Assembly: GCA_034769895.1 (NCBI GenBank)
Contig: JAWRYS010000671.1
Coordinates: 310,001 to 374,000, forward strand
Length of the DNA stretch: 64,000 nt
Reading direction: 5' to 3'
Origin: Magicicada septendecula
Taxonomy: Eukaryota; Arthropoda; Insecta; Hemiptera; Cicadidae
Made by a program: the position numbers and the translations under genes. The notes below the pieces were generated by a model. That model saw nothing but the letters and a program-made list of their open reading frames with translations, made no database searches and was not told the DNA's origin. The stretch's first letter is position 1, and every line of letters starts with the position of its first letter. Shown here in pieces: positions 23,701 through 34,279 of this stretch.

Positions 23701-23721
23701 TGGTGATGCTTTTCTTGGTTA

Positions 23722-23916
23722 CTCACTATTTGTGATAACTCATGTTCATTTAACATAATTATATTCTTCCACATTTTCACTCACTATTATGATAATCATT
23801 GTCTTATATTTATCTCACTATTATGACGAATTAGTCTATTTTCTCACTATGATAATTGCATTTGATATGTCTCTTCCTTATGATGATAGTCACTTTCGGC
23901 ATATCCCCTCACTATT
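23722..23916 (-). repeat. Five dispersed CTCACTATT motifs in the element leader
   Basis: CTCACTAT(T) occurs at 23722, 23780, 23814, 23843 and 23908, usually followed within a few bases by TGA or TGATAA. In element sense this is AATAGTGAG. The copies lie 0.35-0.55 kb downstream of the right LTR and its PBS. Confidence 0.7.
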
Positions 23917-24255
23917 TTGATCTATTGGGCCTAGATGCTAACGTATTATATCGATTCATTGTATTCTCTCTTTCTTCTTTATACTCGATGATATATTCTT
24001 ATGACTCTTCTTTCTTCTTCGTTGGGTTGCTTTAATACTATTCATTTATAGATACACTTTTGATTTTCATACTTCTGTTCCTTCTTCCATGCTTGATGAA
24101 ATATGCTTATGGTACTCTTTCATTTGACGTATTATATATTTTTTATGTAACCGTTATTTTGATACGTTACAATATATACTCTAATTTTACAAATACGCCG
24201 TTCCCAAAACCTATATTCTGCACTTAAAACAGGTCTATTTCATATACTATTTATA

Positions 24256-24279
24256 CGAAAATCCTGGCAGGACTCGCCA
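24256..24279 (-). promoter_or_regulatory. Primer binding site of the 20-kb element
   Basis: On the minus strand the LTR end GTTACA is followed by AA and then TGGCGAGTCCTGCCAGGATT. It begins with the TGG expected from pairing to a tRNA CCA end, and its complement ends like a tRNA acceptor. The tRNA species was not determined. Confidence 0.65.
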
Positions 24280-24281
24280 TT

Positions 24282-25459
24282 TGTAACGAAACAAACATTT
24301 AAATAAATAACTACTTGCCAGAATCTTACCTACCTTATGCGATCTGCCTTGCGTAACTTATCTTCAATCACCATCAGAAATTTATTGGGCTGCCACCTGT
24401 ATTTTTTAAGGAAAATATGGAAACCTTAACACTCTTTCCCTTAAATAAAAAAAAACTTGGCCAATTGTGCTATCTGACCTCCCTTAATTCAGAAAATCCT
24501 CGATTCGTTAGACGAGTTTTTATCAGCACAGAGTATAGGAAATGGTTCACGGCGAAATAACTACTCTAACACATATTTTTTCTGTTAAAACAAATCTCAT
24601 TTATTTTACTCAATTAATGTTAAATTTCTTTCTCTCTTTCTCTTACTTAATTTTGTTCTCTCTACTATGCTCTAGGATATAACATTTTACTATACTAACC
24701 TCTATATACAAACCAGTACTTTTACGTTTTATTTTCCCCTTTTTTCCCCACACACACACTCTCTCACTCGTTACAAATTTTTAATACCCCCCGTTTTGTT
24801 TAATGAGCTCTAATTATTGTTTTACGTTACTTCGCCCCAAAATAGTTACTCTTTCTGTTTCACTTATCTGCCCACGTGGTAGCCGCCATTATTCGTCCTC
24901 ACTTTCACTGCCCCTTACCACACCACAAACTGTTTTAATTCTTCACTTACAATATTCATTTTAATTTCTTCGCACTCTCTTTACATTTTCACCCATTTCG
25001 GTAGATCTAGGCTACTTTTATCGCTTCGACCTACCGAAATACCAAGGCTAATATTATAACGTCGGCTACCACTGAACTATCGACTATACTGTTTTACTAG
25101 TGGTGATGAACTGGGCTGCGTTGCTCGCGTGGTTGCATAACTGCCAGGTGTTAGGCGTCGCCTGCATGGCGTTCAAAATGGACGTAGATTTTATAACGCC
25201 TTCTCTGATTGGCTGTTTCCATCGAATGATCCAGCAGCTCGGCTAAAGAATTTCTTTTAATTTCCCACGTGGTCGATTCTTCGAATTTCCAAGGTGTATT
25301 TTTCTGCGAATTCACATTCCGGTACCAAGTCGTACCTCGCTCGACGATACAAGCCGTTCACAAAAGTCACACACTGGGTGGGTATAAAGTGTTGCCTAGC
25401 ATGGTTTGCTACTGATTATTAAATATAAAAACCCTATCACTTAGATTTGTCCCATTACA
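24282..25459 (-). repeat. Right (5') LTR of the 20-kb element, intact, 1,178 bp
   Basis: TGTAACGAAAC...CCCATTACA, uninterrupted counterpart of 5367-10191. A promoter is visible on the minus strand: CCAAT at 25208-25212 and TATAAAA at 25189-25195. This gives a U3 of about 0.25 kb and an R-U5 of about 0.9 kb. The ACTT target duplication follows at 25460-25463. Confidence 0.88.
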
Positions 25460-25572
25460 ACTTGGATTAAAATAATTCAAAATTGTTGAAAACAAGTTTA
25501 ATAAACGTGACCGTATTAGAGCTAACATAACGTGAGTATTAGAAAGTCGTATATAGCAAGAAATGTAGCAAT

Positions 25573-25990
25573 TTATTTAGCATCCTTTTCTTCCATATCG
25601 TGCTGCTCTTTCTTGCATATGGTGTTGGTTCGCAGCACCCGGACCTTTGTTCTTGTCAGGGTTGAAAGTGGCCAAAGGAGGTTCCTCATACTTTCATTTA
25701 GCAGGGATGGTCTCTGTAGAGTCACAGTCAAGTTCACTTGGTAGAAACCCATTTCACATTCACTTGAGGGAGTAGCAACAGTGCGCAACATATGCTGTTG
25801 ATGCCTGATTTTCTCAGGAATCTCATTAGAAGACTGCAAGAAATCTTTAAATGCTGGATGATTTCCCTTTCACTTATCTGAACTTTTGAGATATGCAGTG
25901 AACTTGTTCCTTTCCAAACAGAATGTTATTCTTAGCTTCATCAGGCCATTTCTTTTCATTCAGTCAGTACTTGAGCGTTTCTTGACAGTT
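25573..25990 (-). pseudogene. hAT-like transposase C-terminal fragment
   Basis: The minus strand reads SSECEMGFYQVNLTVTLQRP (about 25700-25770) after FKDFLQSSNEIPEKIRHQQH. This resembles the conserved C-terminal block (S-x-E-C-E-R-G-F-S-x-M-N) of hAT transposases and their domesticated KIAA1586-like relatives. Upstream (to about 25990) the frame is broken by stop codons. The residual open part is 88 residues (25573-25839). No inverted repeats or target duplication were located. Flanks 25464-25572 and 25991-26465 show nothing further. Confidence 0.5.
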
Positions 25991-26465
25991 CTGCATATTC
26001 TCTTGAAAGAAACTATTTCTCTACAGATTGCTTAAGGCTATTTTCTGAAGTACATAAAGTACAATATAGGATATAAAGAAACTGATGTTTTGAAACAAAA
26101 ATTGACCTTTGGCTATTTTACTTAGACATTTGCCTTCTGTTTTGTTGTAAAAATATATAGTATTGCCACGTAATGCACAATATTGTATTGTCATTTCATT
26201 GTACCCACTATGGTATTAAAAACATAATATCTAATATAATTTTCTACTTCGTACAAAACAATACATTACTTCTCAATGAATGTATGTTGTTTTCCTTTTC
26301 AATTTTTGGGTCCCTGTACTGTAGGGTTATATGGGTGACACTAATTATTTTGTACTGAGTGGCATACAAATCTTGTATGCTTGTGTATAAATGTTTAATT
26401 TTTACATTAAACTCAAGTTTAGACATTTATTAACATTATTTTTTTGTTTTGGATATTTTTTACAG

Positions 26466-26649
26466 GTTAAGTTGGCTTGTGAATTAAAGAAGCCACTTTT
26501 CTTACACGAACGCGATGCTCACGAAGATTTAATTCAAATTTTGAATAAGTATAAAGATAGTCTTCCACCTATGGTGATACATTCGTTTACAGGGAATTTG
26601 TGCCAAGCCCAAGCATATCTACAGTTGGGCATGTATCTTGGTATTACAG
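26466..26649 (+). CDS. TatD-family nuclease, internal exon b
   Basis: This is the second visible exon, 184 nt, joined in phase 0 to the exon ending at 788 and leaving in phase 1. The acceptor is a T-rich tract ending tttttacag (AG at 26464-26465); the donor is G/gtaata at 26650. It codes about 61 residues with two metal-binding histidine motifs of the family: FLHERDAHED (HxRDA) and VIHSFTGN (the HCFTG box). It ends in YLGIT, whose next codon is completed as Gly by the exon at 33191, giving the TatD signature GITG. Joining the three exons gives a continuous, colinear TatD domain. The intron before it is 25.7 kb and almost wholly mobile DNA. Confidence 0.9.
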
Positions 26650-27835
26650 GTAATATTTATTGTGATGTGTACTGTTATTAGTTTAATGAATCATTTCAGA
26701 GATTATTTTGAAATATATTTGTTTTTTGTAATTGGCACTTGTATACTAGATATTTTGGGTTTAATTTCAAAATACAGATAATGCGGATTTTATAATAAAC
26801 TATACACATGTTATCAGAATTATAGAGATGTTTGCCTTTCATTCAAACAGTCTTTAAAAAGTAGGGTAAATGGATTTAAATTTCAACTCTTATTTTTGGA
26901 GTATATAATTGCCCCTCCCTTTAGGTTAGATAAATTTGCCATGAATACTGTCATTATTGTGATGATTAGGCCTTGTCAACGTGGTTCAGTAGAACTTTGT
27001 CTAGTTGACTGTACCACAATGCTTGATATTGTCTTATTTTGACCTTTTAAAGAGCCATTGTTTTGATATTTTGGTGTCAAATCACCGCCAAACCATCTGT
27101 CTTTGTGGTTATCTGCTCTCATCTCATGTTGCCAAGATGTACTAATCTTTTCAATTTTTTCTGTCATAATTCAGATGATATCATTTCATCTAGCATGGTT
27201 GAATATCACTTTTTTGGCGTTTATTTTGTAGTAGTCTTCTCTATGAAATTCCAATTTTATATAATTTGCATGTTCAGTGAGCATTATTTTGAACATGTCA
27301 AAAAAGGAAGCATTGCATTCAATACAGAATTTTGTCTTCATTATGTTGCTTATTGATTTTTAAAATGTCATACGTACTGACTTTGCTTTGTTGGCAGTTT
27401 CTGCCATTGTTTTTACTATTTGATGAAGATATTTCTTTCAAACCCTTTTTTCAGTCAGTGCAGTTTCATTTAGTGTTTGTATTTTCATATTTGAGGAGAC
27501 AAAAGCAAAAATGTGATGATTAAATTATAATTTAAATTTAGTCCCAGTATTTAGTAATTTTGCATTACTTGCAGGAAAGCATCTAAGCAATTATAAGATT
27601 ATGAAATATTGCAATTCAGAGCCAAAGAAGAACATGTTCCAATACCACTTTTCAAGTAGTAAGTTAAAGTATTGCTTTAGACTGAACTCCAAGTCTCTGA
27701 CAGGTATGTGACTTAGAAAGAGAGCGTAGACATGCACACGCGTAGGCATGCTCAGTGGTGTAAACAAACCAACGACGGCTGAGAAATACCGATTCACATT
27801 ACATTAGCAGAACTCGCTCAACGCTCACTTTCCTC
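26650..27835. other. Intron 2, first part, no recognised feature
   Basis: AT-rich sequence after the donor at 26650. The short open frames have no family features. Confidence 0.4.
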
Positions 27836-28230
27836 TCATTTAAAAAAATGTATGTTTCTCCAAGATTCCCAAAAATGTTTAATTTGCACAAGGTACTTGT
27901 AATGCATCATTACAATTTCTGGTTTTTCAATTAGCACTTTTCTCTTACTACTACATTTCTTCCACTTGAATACCACACTTTTAAACACTCGCATGAATGA
28001 TTTAGCGCTCCACAGGAAATGGATTCTTTCTTTCTTCATAGGCAGGAGTTTTTTAATAGTGGGCACATTTTGATTTTTATAAAAATACTGAACAATATTT
28101 CTTACTACACACTTATCAAAATCATCAAGAAAAAGTTTCCTTTTCTCACATGTTTTACGTTTTTTCCACGATGTAGAGTTTTTCTTCTGGACTCCATTCC
28201 CTTTGCTTTCTCAAGTATTTAACGAAGCCT
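27836..28230 (-). pseudogene. DNA transposon transposase, N-terminal remnant
   Basis: The minus strand (about 28145 down to 27836) reads FLDDFDKCVVRNIVQYFYKN, then PTIKKLL, then FKSVVFKWKKCSSKRKVLIE and PEIVMMHYKYL. This is the order of the helix-turn-helix DNA-binding half of an insect transposase family (VVRRTIHxFY...PTLKKLL...GFRWKK...RKVLIEKPDI), usually followed by YxDExWV. The frame ends at IHFFK before the catalytic box. The matching catalytic box survives separately at 8448-8630. No transposon ends were found; 28231-29371 is otherwise featureless. Confidence 0.5.
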
Positions 28231-29370
28231 TCCGATGTATTACAGTAATATACAGCTCATTTTGTTGCTTGATTCAGTGGGTATGTCAGTGAGTTTTGTT
28301 GTTTTTCTTCATCACATTTTTCAATTATATTACTATTTATTTCGTGACCTTCACTGTGAACAATGAAACTTAAGTTTCTTTCTTTCAATGGCTATCGAAG
28401 AGTGATTATGAACAGACAGCTACAAATAAACAAATAACAGAATAATTCACTCACTAGCTGGAAGTAACTATAAGTACAGTAATCCGAACCGATAGTTCAC
28501 AAATTCGAATTGTTAATGTTACTATAAGACAACTACTTGAAAAGTGCGAAGTTGTGAACACAAAAAATATACGTTTTTGAACGGTGAAAATCAGACTGCA
28601 GTAAAATTACAAAGTGTAGGCCTAATGACTGATTACCATTGTGAGTGGATGCCAGTCTGACTGTGAACAGGGCCATGCTGATGTCTTGATTTATTGGCCT
28701 TGACAAACTAATGACACTAACAGAAACACACTCGTTCATACTTTATCCCCTCCATCAGAGACACGGAGTTCAGTCTCACGCAGTATTTATACATGTGGCA
28801 CAAAAGTCTGTGATTACCATAGTGGACAGTGACTTGTACCAGAATGCACTGCACTCTACTTATGTTTCTTGTTTATGTTAGTAGTTCTCAGAAATTATGC
28901 TTGAAATATTATAAGAAAAAATGATTTTTTTTTGTGTGGGTTCTAAACATTGATGTTATTTCTTGATATCCTACAAAATCAAGCAAAAAACTATTCCATT
29001 AATTGAAACATGGATTTCAACTATTCTATTAATGTCATTTCCAACCAACACAAAACATCATCAATTTGCAGGTTTAATAAAGAAACATATAAACAACTTT
29101 CTGATATGAATATTATTTGTATTGATATTAGCCATGTACAACACCAACAGTATATTTTTTGCCAGTTCTTTCCAGGAAACCTCCATATGTATTCTCAGAC
29201 TAAACTTTACACTCATTGAACTTGTCAGTCATTCACTTCATCTTTACTGCTTTTTTACATCAGTTTGATATCATATACAGATCTAGATTTTATAAATGTG
29301 GTAAAGAAAAATAATATCAATTCTTATGTTATGTCTCCTCATTTATACATTACCTTGAATAAGTTATGAA

Positions 29371-29474
<104 letters not shown>

Positions 29475-29562
29475 AATACGTAGGTACTGTTTCCAAATAT
29501 GACTGCTAAAGTGCTCGTCATTGTTACACATATAACATATACAGTATAATTTGTTATATGTA

Positions 29563-30468
29563 CGAGGTGTGTTCATAAAAAGACCAAACTTTTTGAGTAA
29601 CACATCAACCCGCACAAACGACGCGCCGCGACTTTGCGCGCACCTAGCGATAGTTTTTGACAACAAACTGCCACTTATTGTGTTCCGCTATTAGCAGTAG
29701 TCTTTGAGGTATATCACATTGAGTGGGGACGTGCACACGCTGGCCGGCGGATTAGTGACAAAGCGATTAAGAAAGACCGCGAGAATAACGTGTGCGTATG
29801 ACACTTTGCAGCAAAACTAGGTTAAAACTTTTCAGAGACATTCTGGTTTTCAATTAAGCATACGCGGAAGCCTGCATGAGGCAAACGATTAGTTTAAGAA
29901 TTTTTAAAGAGGGAAAAACAATGGTCGGTGCAGATCAAAGCAATATCAAAGATCATGGGAAGAGAGCTCGTGATGTGGTAATTGTAAATCATCGTTTAAA
30001 TGCTGATACTTTCTGACAGAATCCATTTAAGATCGTAAAATTAAATTTTGATAGAAAAATTTAAATGTATCGTAATCACTGAAAAATTCTTACTGTGTTT
30101 GTTGACGACGATCAGAAAGAGACCTGTTTTGAAATCGGTCAACAACTGCGTACCAATGCAAATGGTAATGAAAACTTTGGAAGACAATGGAAATAGCTCT
30201 GTAAAGATTTTACGAAGTCAGCAGCAAAATTTTATACACACACGTTGTGTTAAGATCTTCATTCTCACTTCGTTATAAATCCGCCAGACGGTGTGTGCCC
30301 GTGCCCACTACAGCGCGTGTAGCTCGAAGACTGAAGATCGTGACGGGACAGAGAAAACGGCATTCAGGCGTCAAAACCTGTCGCTAGCAGCACTTAATTC
30401 TGCAGCTCGCTCTATGCGCTAGTTGACATGCTACACAAATAGTTTGGTCTTTTTTTGAACACACCTCG
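29563..30468 (+). mobile_element. Internally deleted mariner-type transposon
   Basis: A 906-bp element with inverted ends cgaggtgtgttcataaaaag (left) and ctttttttgaacacacctcg (right), flanked by TA at 29561-29562 and 30469-30470. The ends differ from those of the 2876-4209 mariner, so this is a second family. Transposase remnants are visible on the + strand: SLRIFKEGKTM near 29893, and DDDQKETCFEIGQQLRTNAN near 30110-30170. The latter resembles the region before the first catalytic box. No catalytic Asp box remains, so the copy is non-autonomous. Confidence 0.85.
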
Positions 30469-30964
30469 TATACAACAAGAGATGTGAAACTCATAGAAAT
30501 TTATCAGCAGATGTGTGAAGACTATGGTGAAAATGCAGAAGTGATGGAATGGTGAGAAAGGGTTTAACAGTTTAGCATAGGACGTGTAAACAGCAATGAT
30601 GCATTGAGTATGTGGCCATCTGTTAATATGGTTTGGTATAGAAAATTGATAAAAAAGTCTCATAAGAACAGCAGTTGGTTTACAATTTCTCTCTTACTTG
30701 TGAATGTCATTACAAATTCCATTAAAATATTACATTTCATTATTCATTTTATATAACATTATTCAAATTTCAAAAATGTTACGTATGAAATTGTGATAGA
30801 TCATTAAACTATCAGAAATTATGCTTCTGGTGGGTTCCAAAAATGTTTTCTCAGATGCACAAAAACAAACAACTAGGCTCTGAGTTTTTCATGCATTGTG
30901 AAGATGATTTTAAGTTACACTGTGACTGGTAACAAGGCATGAATGTCTTACATTATGATGGAAT

Positions 30965-33088
30965 CATCATCATTATTCCTGCATCTCCTAAGTGGAGCAT
31001 AGGGCATCAATGAACTTCCGCCACCGGACTCTGTTCCGCACCATCGTCTTGATCTCGGGCCAGGTCTTCCCTCCTTTCTCCATCCCTTCCGCTATTACAC
31101 TCCTCCTCCATGTGTTCCTTGGTCTGCCTTTTCTCCTGCTACCTTGTGGGTTCCATTCCAGAGCTTGTCTTGCTATGTTGTCTCCATCCCGTCGTAATGT
31201 ATGCCCAATCCACTTCCATTTCCTACGACGCATCTCAATGTCAATGGGTGTTTGATGGGTTCTTCTCCACAGCTCTTCATTGGAGATAACTTGTGGCCAC
31301 CATATCCTCAGGATATTCTGCAAACTTCTGTTCACAAATGTTTGGAGTCTGCTAATCAGTTGTTTGTTAGTCTTCCAAGTTTCACACCCACAGAGCAGTA
31401 CCGACTTGACATTTGTATTGAAGATGCGTAGTTTGGTATTGGTGTTAAGTTCCCTTGATTTCCAGATTGGTCTCAGCATTGCAAATGCTCCTTTAGCCTT
31501 ATTTATTCTATTTCCTATATCCTCTATGGTTCCTCCCTCCGTGGTGACCATACTCCCCAGGTAACAAAACTGTTTGACTTGTTCGATCTCTTGGTTTCCT
31601 AAAAATAATAGTGCCTTATTGCGGTTATTATAACGCATCTCCTTGGTTTTCTTTCCATTAATCTTCATCCCACCTCTGATGCTTCAGTTTTTAAATCGTT
31701 CAGCTTTGCTTCCATATCCTTAAAACTGTTGGTTAGCAAGCACAGGTCATCTGCGAAGTCCAAGTCCTCCAACCTATCTGTCAGTCCCCACTGAATTCCT
31801 CTTCGGCGATTCATTGCCTTCTTCATCATGAGATCCAGCACCATAATAAATAATATTGGTACAGCAAACATCCTTGCTTCACTCCTTTATCTACTGGGAT
31901 GGGCTCGGACAACATCCCCTGGTGTAAAACTTGACATGTGTAGTTCTCATACATTTCTTGAGTTAACTTAATAATTTTCTTTGGAATCCCAAACTCTTTC
32001 ATGGCTTTCCACATCTTCTTCCTCATTACACTATCAAACGCCTTTTCAAAGTCTACAAATAGTATATACAGTGACGACTGCAGCTCCGTGGATTGTTCTA
32101 TAATTATACGCAGTGTATTGATCTGGTCCGTACAGGAATAACCTTCTCTAAATCCTGCTTGTACTTTCCTCAACCTTGAGTTAACTCGCTGTTTTATCCT
32201 TTCAAGAATTACTCGTGAGAGTACCTTACTTGGTATCGAAAGGAGGGTAATCCCTCTCCAGTTATCACATTCTAATAAATCTCCTTTCTTCGGAAGCTTA
32301 ATCAACAGTCCTTTCTTCCAATCTGAGGGGATCTTCTCTTCTTCCCAAATCTTCTTGAAAAGTGGGAGTAGAATCTCAACCGAAGTACCCATATCCACTT
32401 TCAAGGCCTCCGGTGCGATATTGTCCATGCCTGCCACTTTGCCATTCTTAAGTTGTTTAATGGCCCTTTGAATCTCTGTTCTTGATGGTGGCTCTGTACT
32501 AATAGCAACATCTTCCTGCTCTTCTTCCATCATCACCTCTGTCTCCCCTTCTTCGATTGTTTCACGATTCAAAATCTCCAGAAAATGTTCTCTCCATCTT
32601 TCTAGCTGTTTTTTTTTGTGTGGACAGTAATCTCCCATCTTTAGCTCTCACTGGTTTGTCCGCTCTTGAAAACTTTCCTGTTAATCTCTTGGTAATGTGG
32701 TACAGAGTCCTACTGTCATTGTTTTGTGCTGCCGTCTCAGCTTGTGTTGCAAGATTGTTGATAAATGCTCGTTTGTCTCGTCGAAAACTCCTCTTCACTG
32801 TTTTGTTAAGTTGATTAAAGTCTGTTCTAGCTTGTACCTTCTCTTCTTGCGTTCTTGCGGTATTGAGTCTTTTCTTACATTCCTTCCTTTGATTCACGGC
32901 TTCCCATGTCTCTGAAGTAATCCATTCCTCTCTTCCTCTCTCCCTCTTGCCTAGGACCTTTTCACAGGTATTTATGTAGGTACTCTCTATGCTCTTCCAA
33001 TTGTGTTCAATATCCTGTCCTTCTTCTTCCTCCCTTAGCTGTTGGAATCGGTTACTCAATTCCAGTGAAAAGTTACTATTTATTATTC
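30965..33088 (-). mobile_element. 5'-truncated non-LTR retrotransposon (LINE)
   Basis: A 2,124-bp insertion bounded by a perfect 14-bp direct repeat, CATTATGATGGAAT (30951-30964 and 33089-33102), the target duplication of target-primed reverse transcription. The 3' end on the minus strand carries an AATAATGATGATG-type microsatellite tail instead of poly(A). The 5' end falls inside the ORF2-like region, so the endonuclease domain is missing. It is antisense to the TatD gene in intron 2, about 100 bp from exon c. Confidence 0.93.
30988..33088 (-). pseudogene. LINE reverse transcriptase ORF, truncated and frameshifted
   Basis: The linker before RT runs from about 33080 (SLELSNRFQQLREEEEG) to 32562. 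The RT domain (32638-31826) shows NGKVAGMDNIAPEAL, NWRGITLLSIPSKVLSRVI, motif A FVDFEKAFDSV and motif B KGVKQGC. After a shift near 31860, motif C appears as LDFADDLCLL (31871-31665), so the FADD catalytic pair is kept. After another change near 31668 the C-terminal part (to 30988) includes KQFCYLGSMVTTEGG, WKWIGHTLRRDGDNIARQAL and GRPRNTWRRS. Frames change near 32600 (an A/T homopolymer), 31860 and 31668, so no intact protein can be made. The tail is of the kind seen in RTE/CR1-like insect elements; I do not commit to a clade. Confidence 0.92.
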
Positions 33089-33190
33089 CATTATGATGGA
33101 ATAGTAACAGCAAATTTTATAAAATTTAAAGTGCCATTTTAAAATCTGTGTTTAAGTGTATATTATGATATAGTATTTTGTTTATTAAAG

Positions 33191-33353
33191 GTTATATTTG
33201 TAAAGACAATGCAGAAGATGGAATTCAGACAATTTTAGAAACTGGTGTTATTCCACTAGAGCGTCTCGTTGTGGAAACTGACTCCCCATTTATGTATCCC
33301 AATGCAAGAGGATCTAAGTTACCAGCAAAAATTAAAGATGCTCTGACTGAAAG
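33191..33353 (+). CDS. TatD-family nuclease, internal exon c
   Basis: This third visible exon is 163 nt. It enters in phase 1 (acceptor tttattaaag, AG at 33189-33190) and completes the GITG motif with GYICKDNAEDG. The catalytic Asp motif of TatD enzymes is present as VETDSPFMYPN. The exon then reads RGSKLPAKIKDALTER, a stretch usually followed in animal TatD proteins by the RNEP motif. RNEP is absent from the sequence that follows here, so the coding part must continue in another exon. I placed the exon end at GAAAG/gcaagt, a consensus GC-type donor that leaves phase 2. Reading on instead gives about 18 unrelated residues and a stop at 33409. The C-terminus (about 50 residues) is not in the window. 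Confidence 0.85.
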
Positions 33354-33359
33354 GCAAGT
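33354..33359 (+). other. GC-type splice donor of the TatD gene
   Basis: The exon ends AAG and the intron begins gcaagt, the optimal form of the rare GC-AG donor class. No GT donor lies at the conserved protein boundary (after LTER). The nearest GT, 12 nt further on, would add non-family residues. The call rests on motif plus homology and has no transcript evidence. Confidence 0.65.
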
Positions 33360-34279
33360 CACTAGGTTTAAAGACATTAAGCTCTTTGGAGTATTAATAA
33401 ATAGTAAATAGTTTAGCAGTAGCTGTGTTTGCTAATTTAAGACCAGGTAGTATGTGGTAATTAATTATTATTTAGTCTTTTCTAGATAAAATGAGCATTA
33501 TTTTTAGAATGGTGTATTCAGTTGTAATAAAGTTGGAAACTGAAATTGAATCATATTTTTGCCATGCATTAATTGAAACACAATTGGCATTTGATTACTT
33601 TCATTATATTTGTGAAAAGAATTATTCACAGTATGTGCAGAGTTAAAAGTACGGTATTTTAAGTTATGCTAATAAAGCTCACAGTATTTACAGTGAATCT
33701 TCTGAATAGATGCACATTTTTCATATTGTAGATTGGTACAGTTTTTGAAAAGCATATGAATATATAAGAGATTAGTGTGTGGGGTGAATAGTTATTTCAT
33801 GTATGTTGTGATTGGAAAAGACGATATATGAAAAATTGTTTCATTATTATGTGAAGTATTTTTAGTGTTAATACTTTTAGAGTTTATTAGATGCACTGTG
33901 TTAATGTTACAATATTCGGTAGCTTAGATGCCTAGTTCAGTATATAACATTTAAAATTGCTTATTCACAAAATAATTGTCTCAGTACTGTACAGTAATAT
34001 GTTCCATTACTGAAATTTCCACTTTTGTAAGAGTATATGCCTCTAATCTTCTTCGATAGACGTTTGTCATGAGGAATTTGTTTCGTTTGACTAGATTAGT
34101 ATTATTATTCTGTTCAAATGTTTTTCACCACTATAGCCACCTTTTTACTTCCACGTTCCTTAAGGAAATAGAAGTACGGTGATGGCAAAAAAAATCGTGT
34201 TCGAGATTATTGCAGATTCTGATTGTACTACACTCAAAACATGAAAAAAAGTCAATTTTTGAAAAGTGTGTGTGTGTAA
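33360..34279. other. Intron 3, first part, no recognised feature
   Basis: AT-rich sequence; no RNEP-containing TatD exon was seen here. Confidence 0.4.

Larger units (their letters stand above)
5367..25459 (-). mobile_element. 20-kb LTR retrotransposon, LARD-like, nested insertions
   Basis: This element is bounded by two copies of the same LTR (5367-10191 and 24282-25459), each TGTAAC...TTACA. It is flanked by ACTT at 5363-5366 and 25460-25463, a 4-bp target duplication, so it is one insertion event. Orientation is minus: a primer-binding-site-like TGGCGAGTCC lies 2 nt inside the right LTR, and the polypurine tract plus TAT abuts the left LTR at 10192. The 14-kb interior contains a nested DNA transposon (17574-19755), three orphan ORFs (15926-17509), a direct repeat (11573-12364 and 13713-14506) and a second PBS-like site (19937). 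I found no protease, RT, RNase H or integrase motif, so it looks non-autonomous. The LTR copies differ by a few percent, so the insertion is not recent. Confidence 0.85.

Noticed and set aside
33366..33411. TatD protein ending at the stop at 33409
   Set aside because: Would replace the conserved C-terminal RNEP region with about 18 unrelated residues; a GC donor at the conserved boundary explains the data better.
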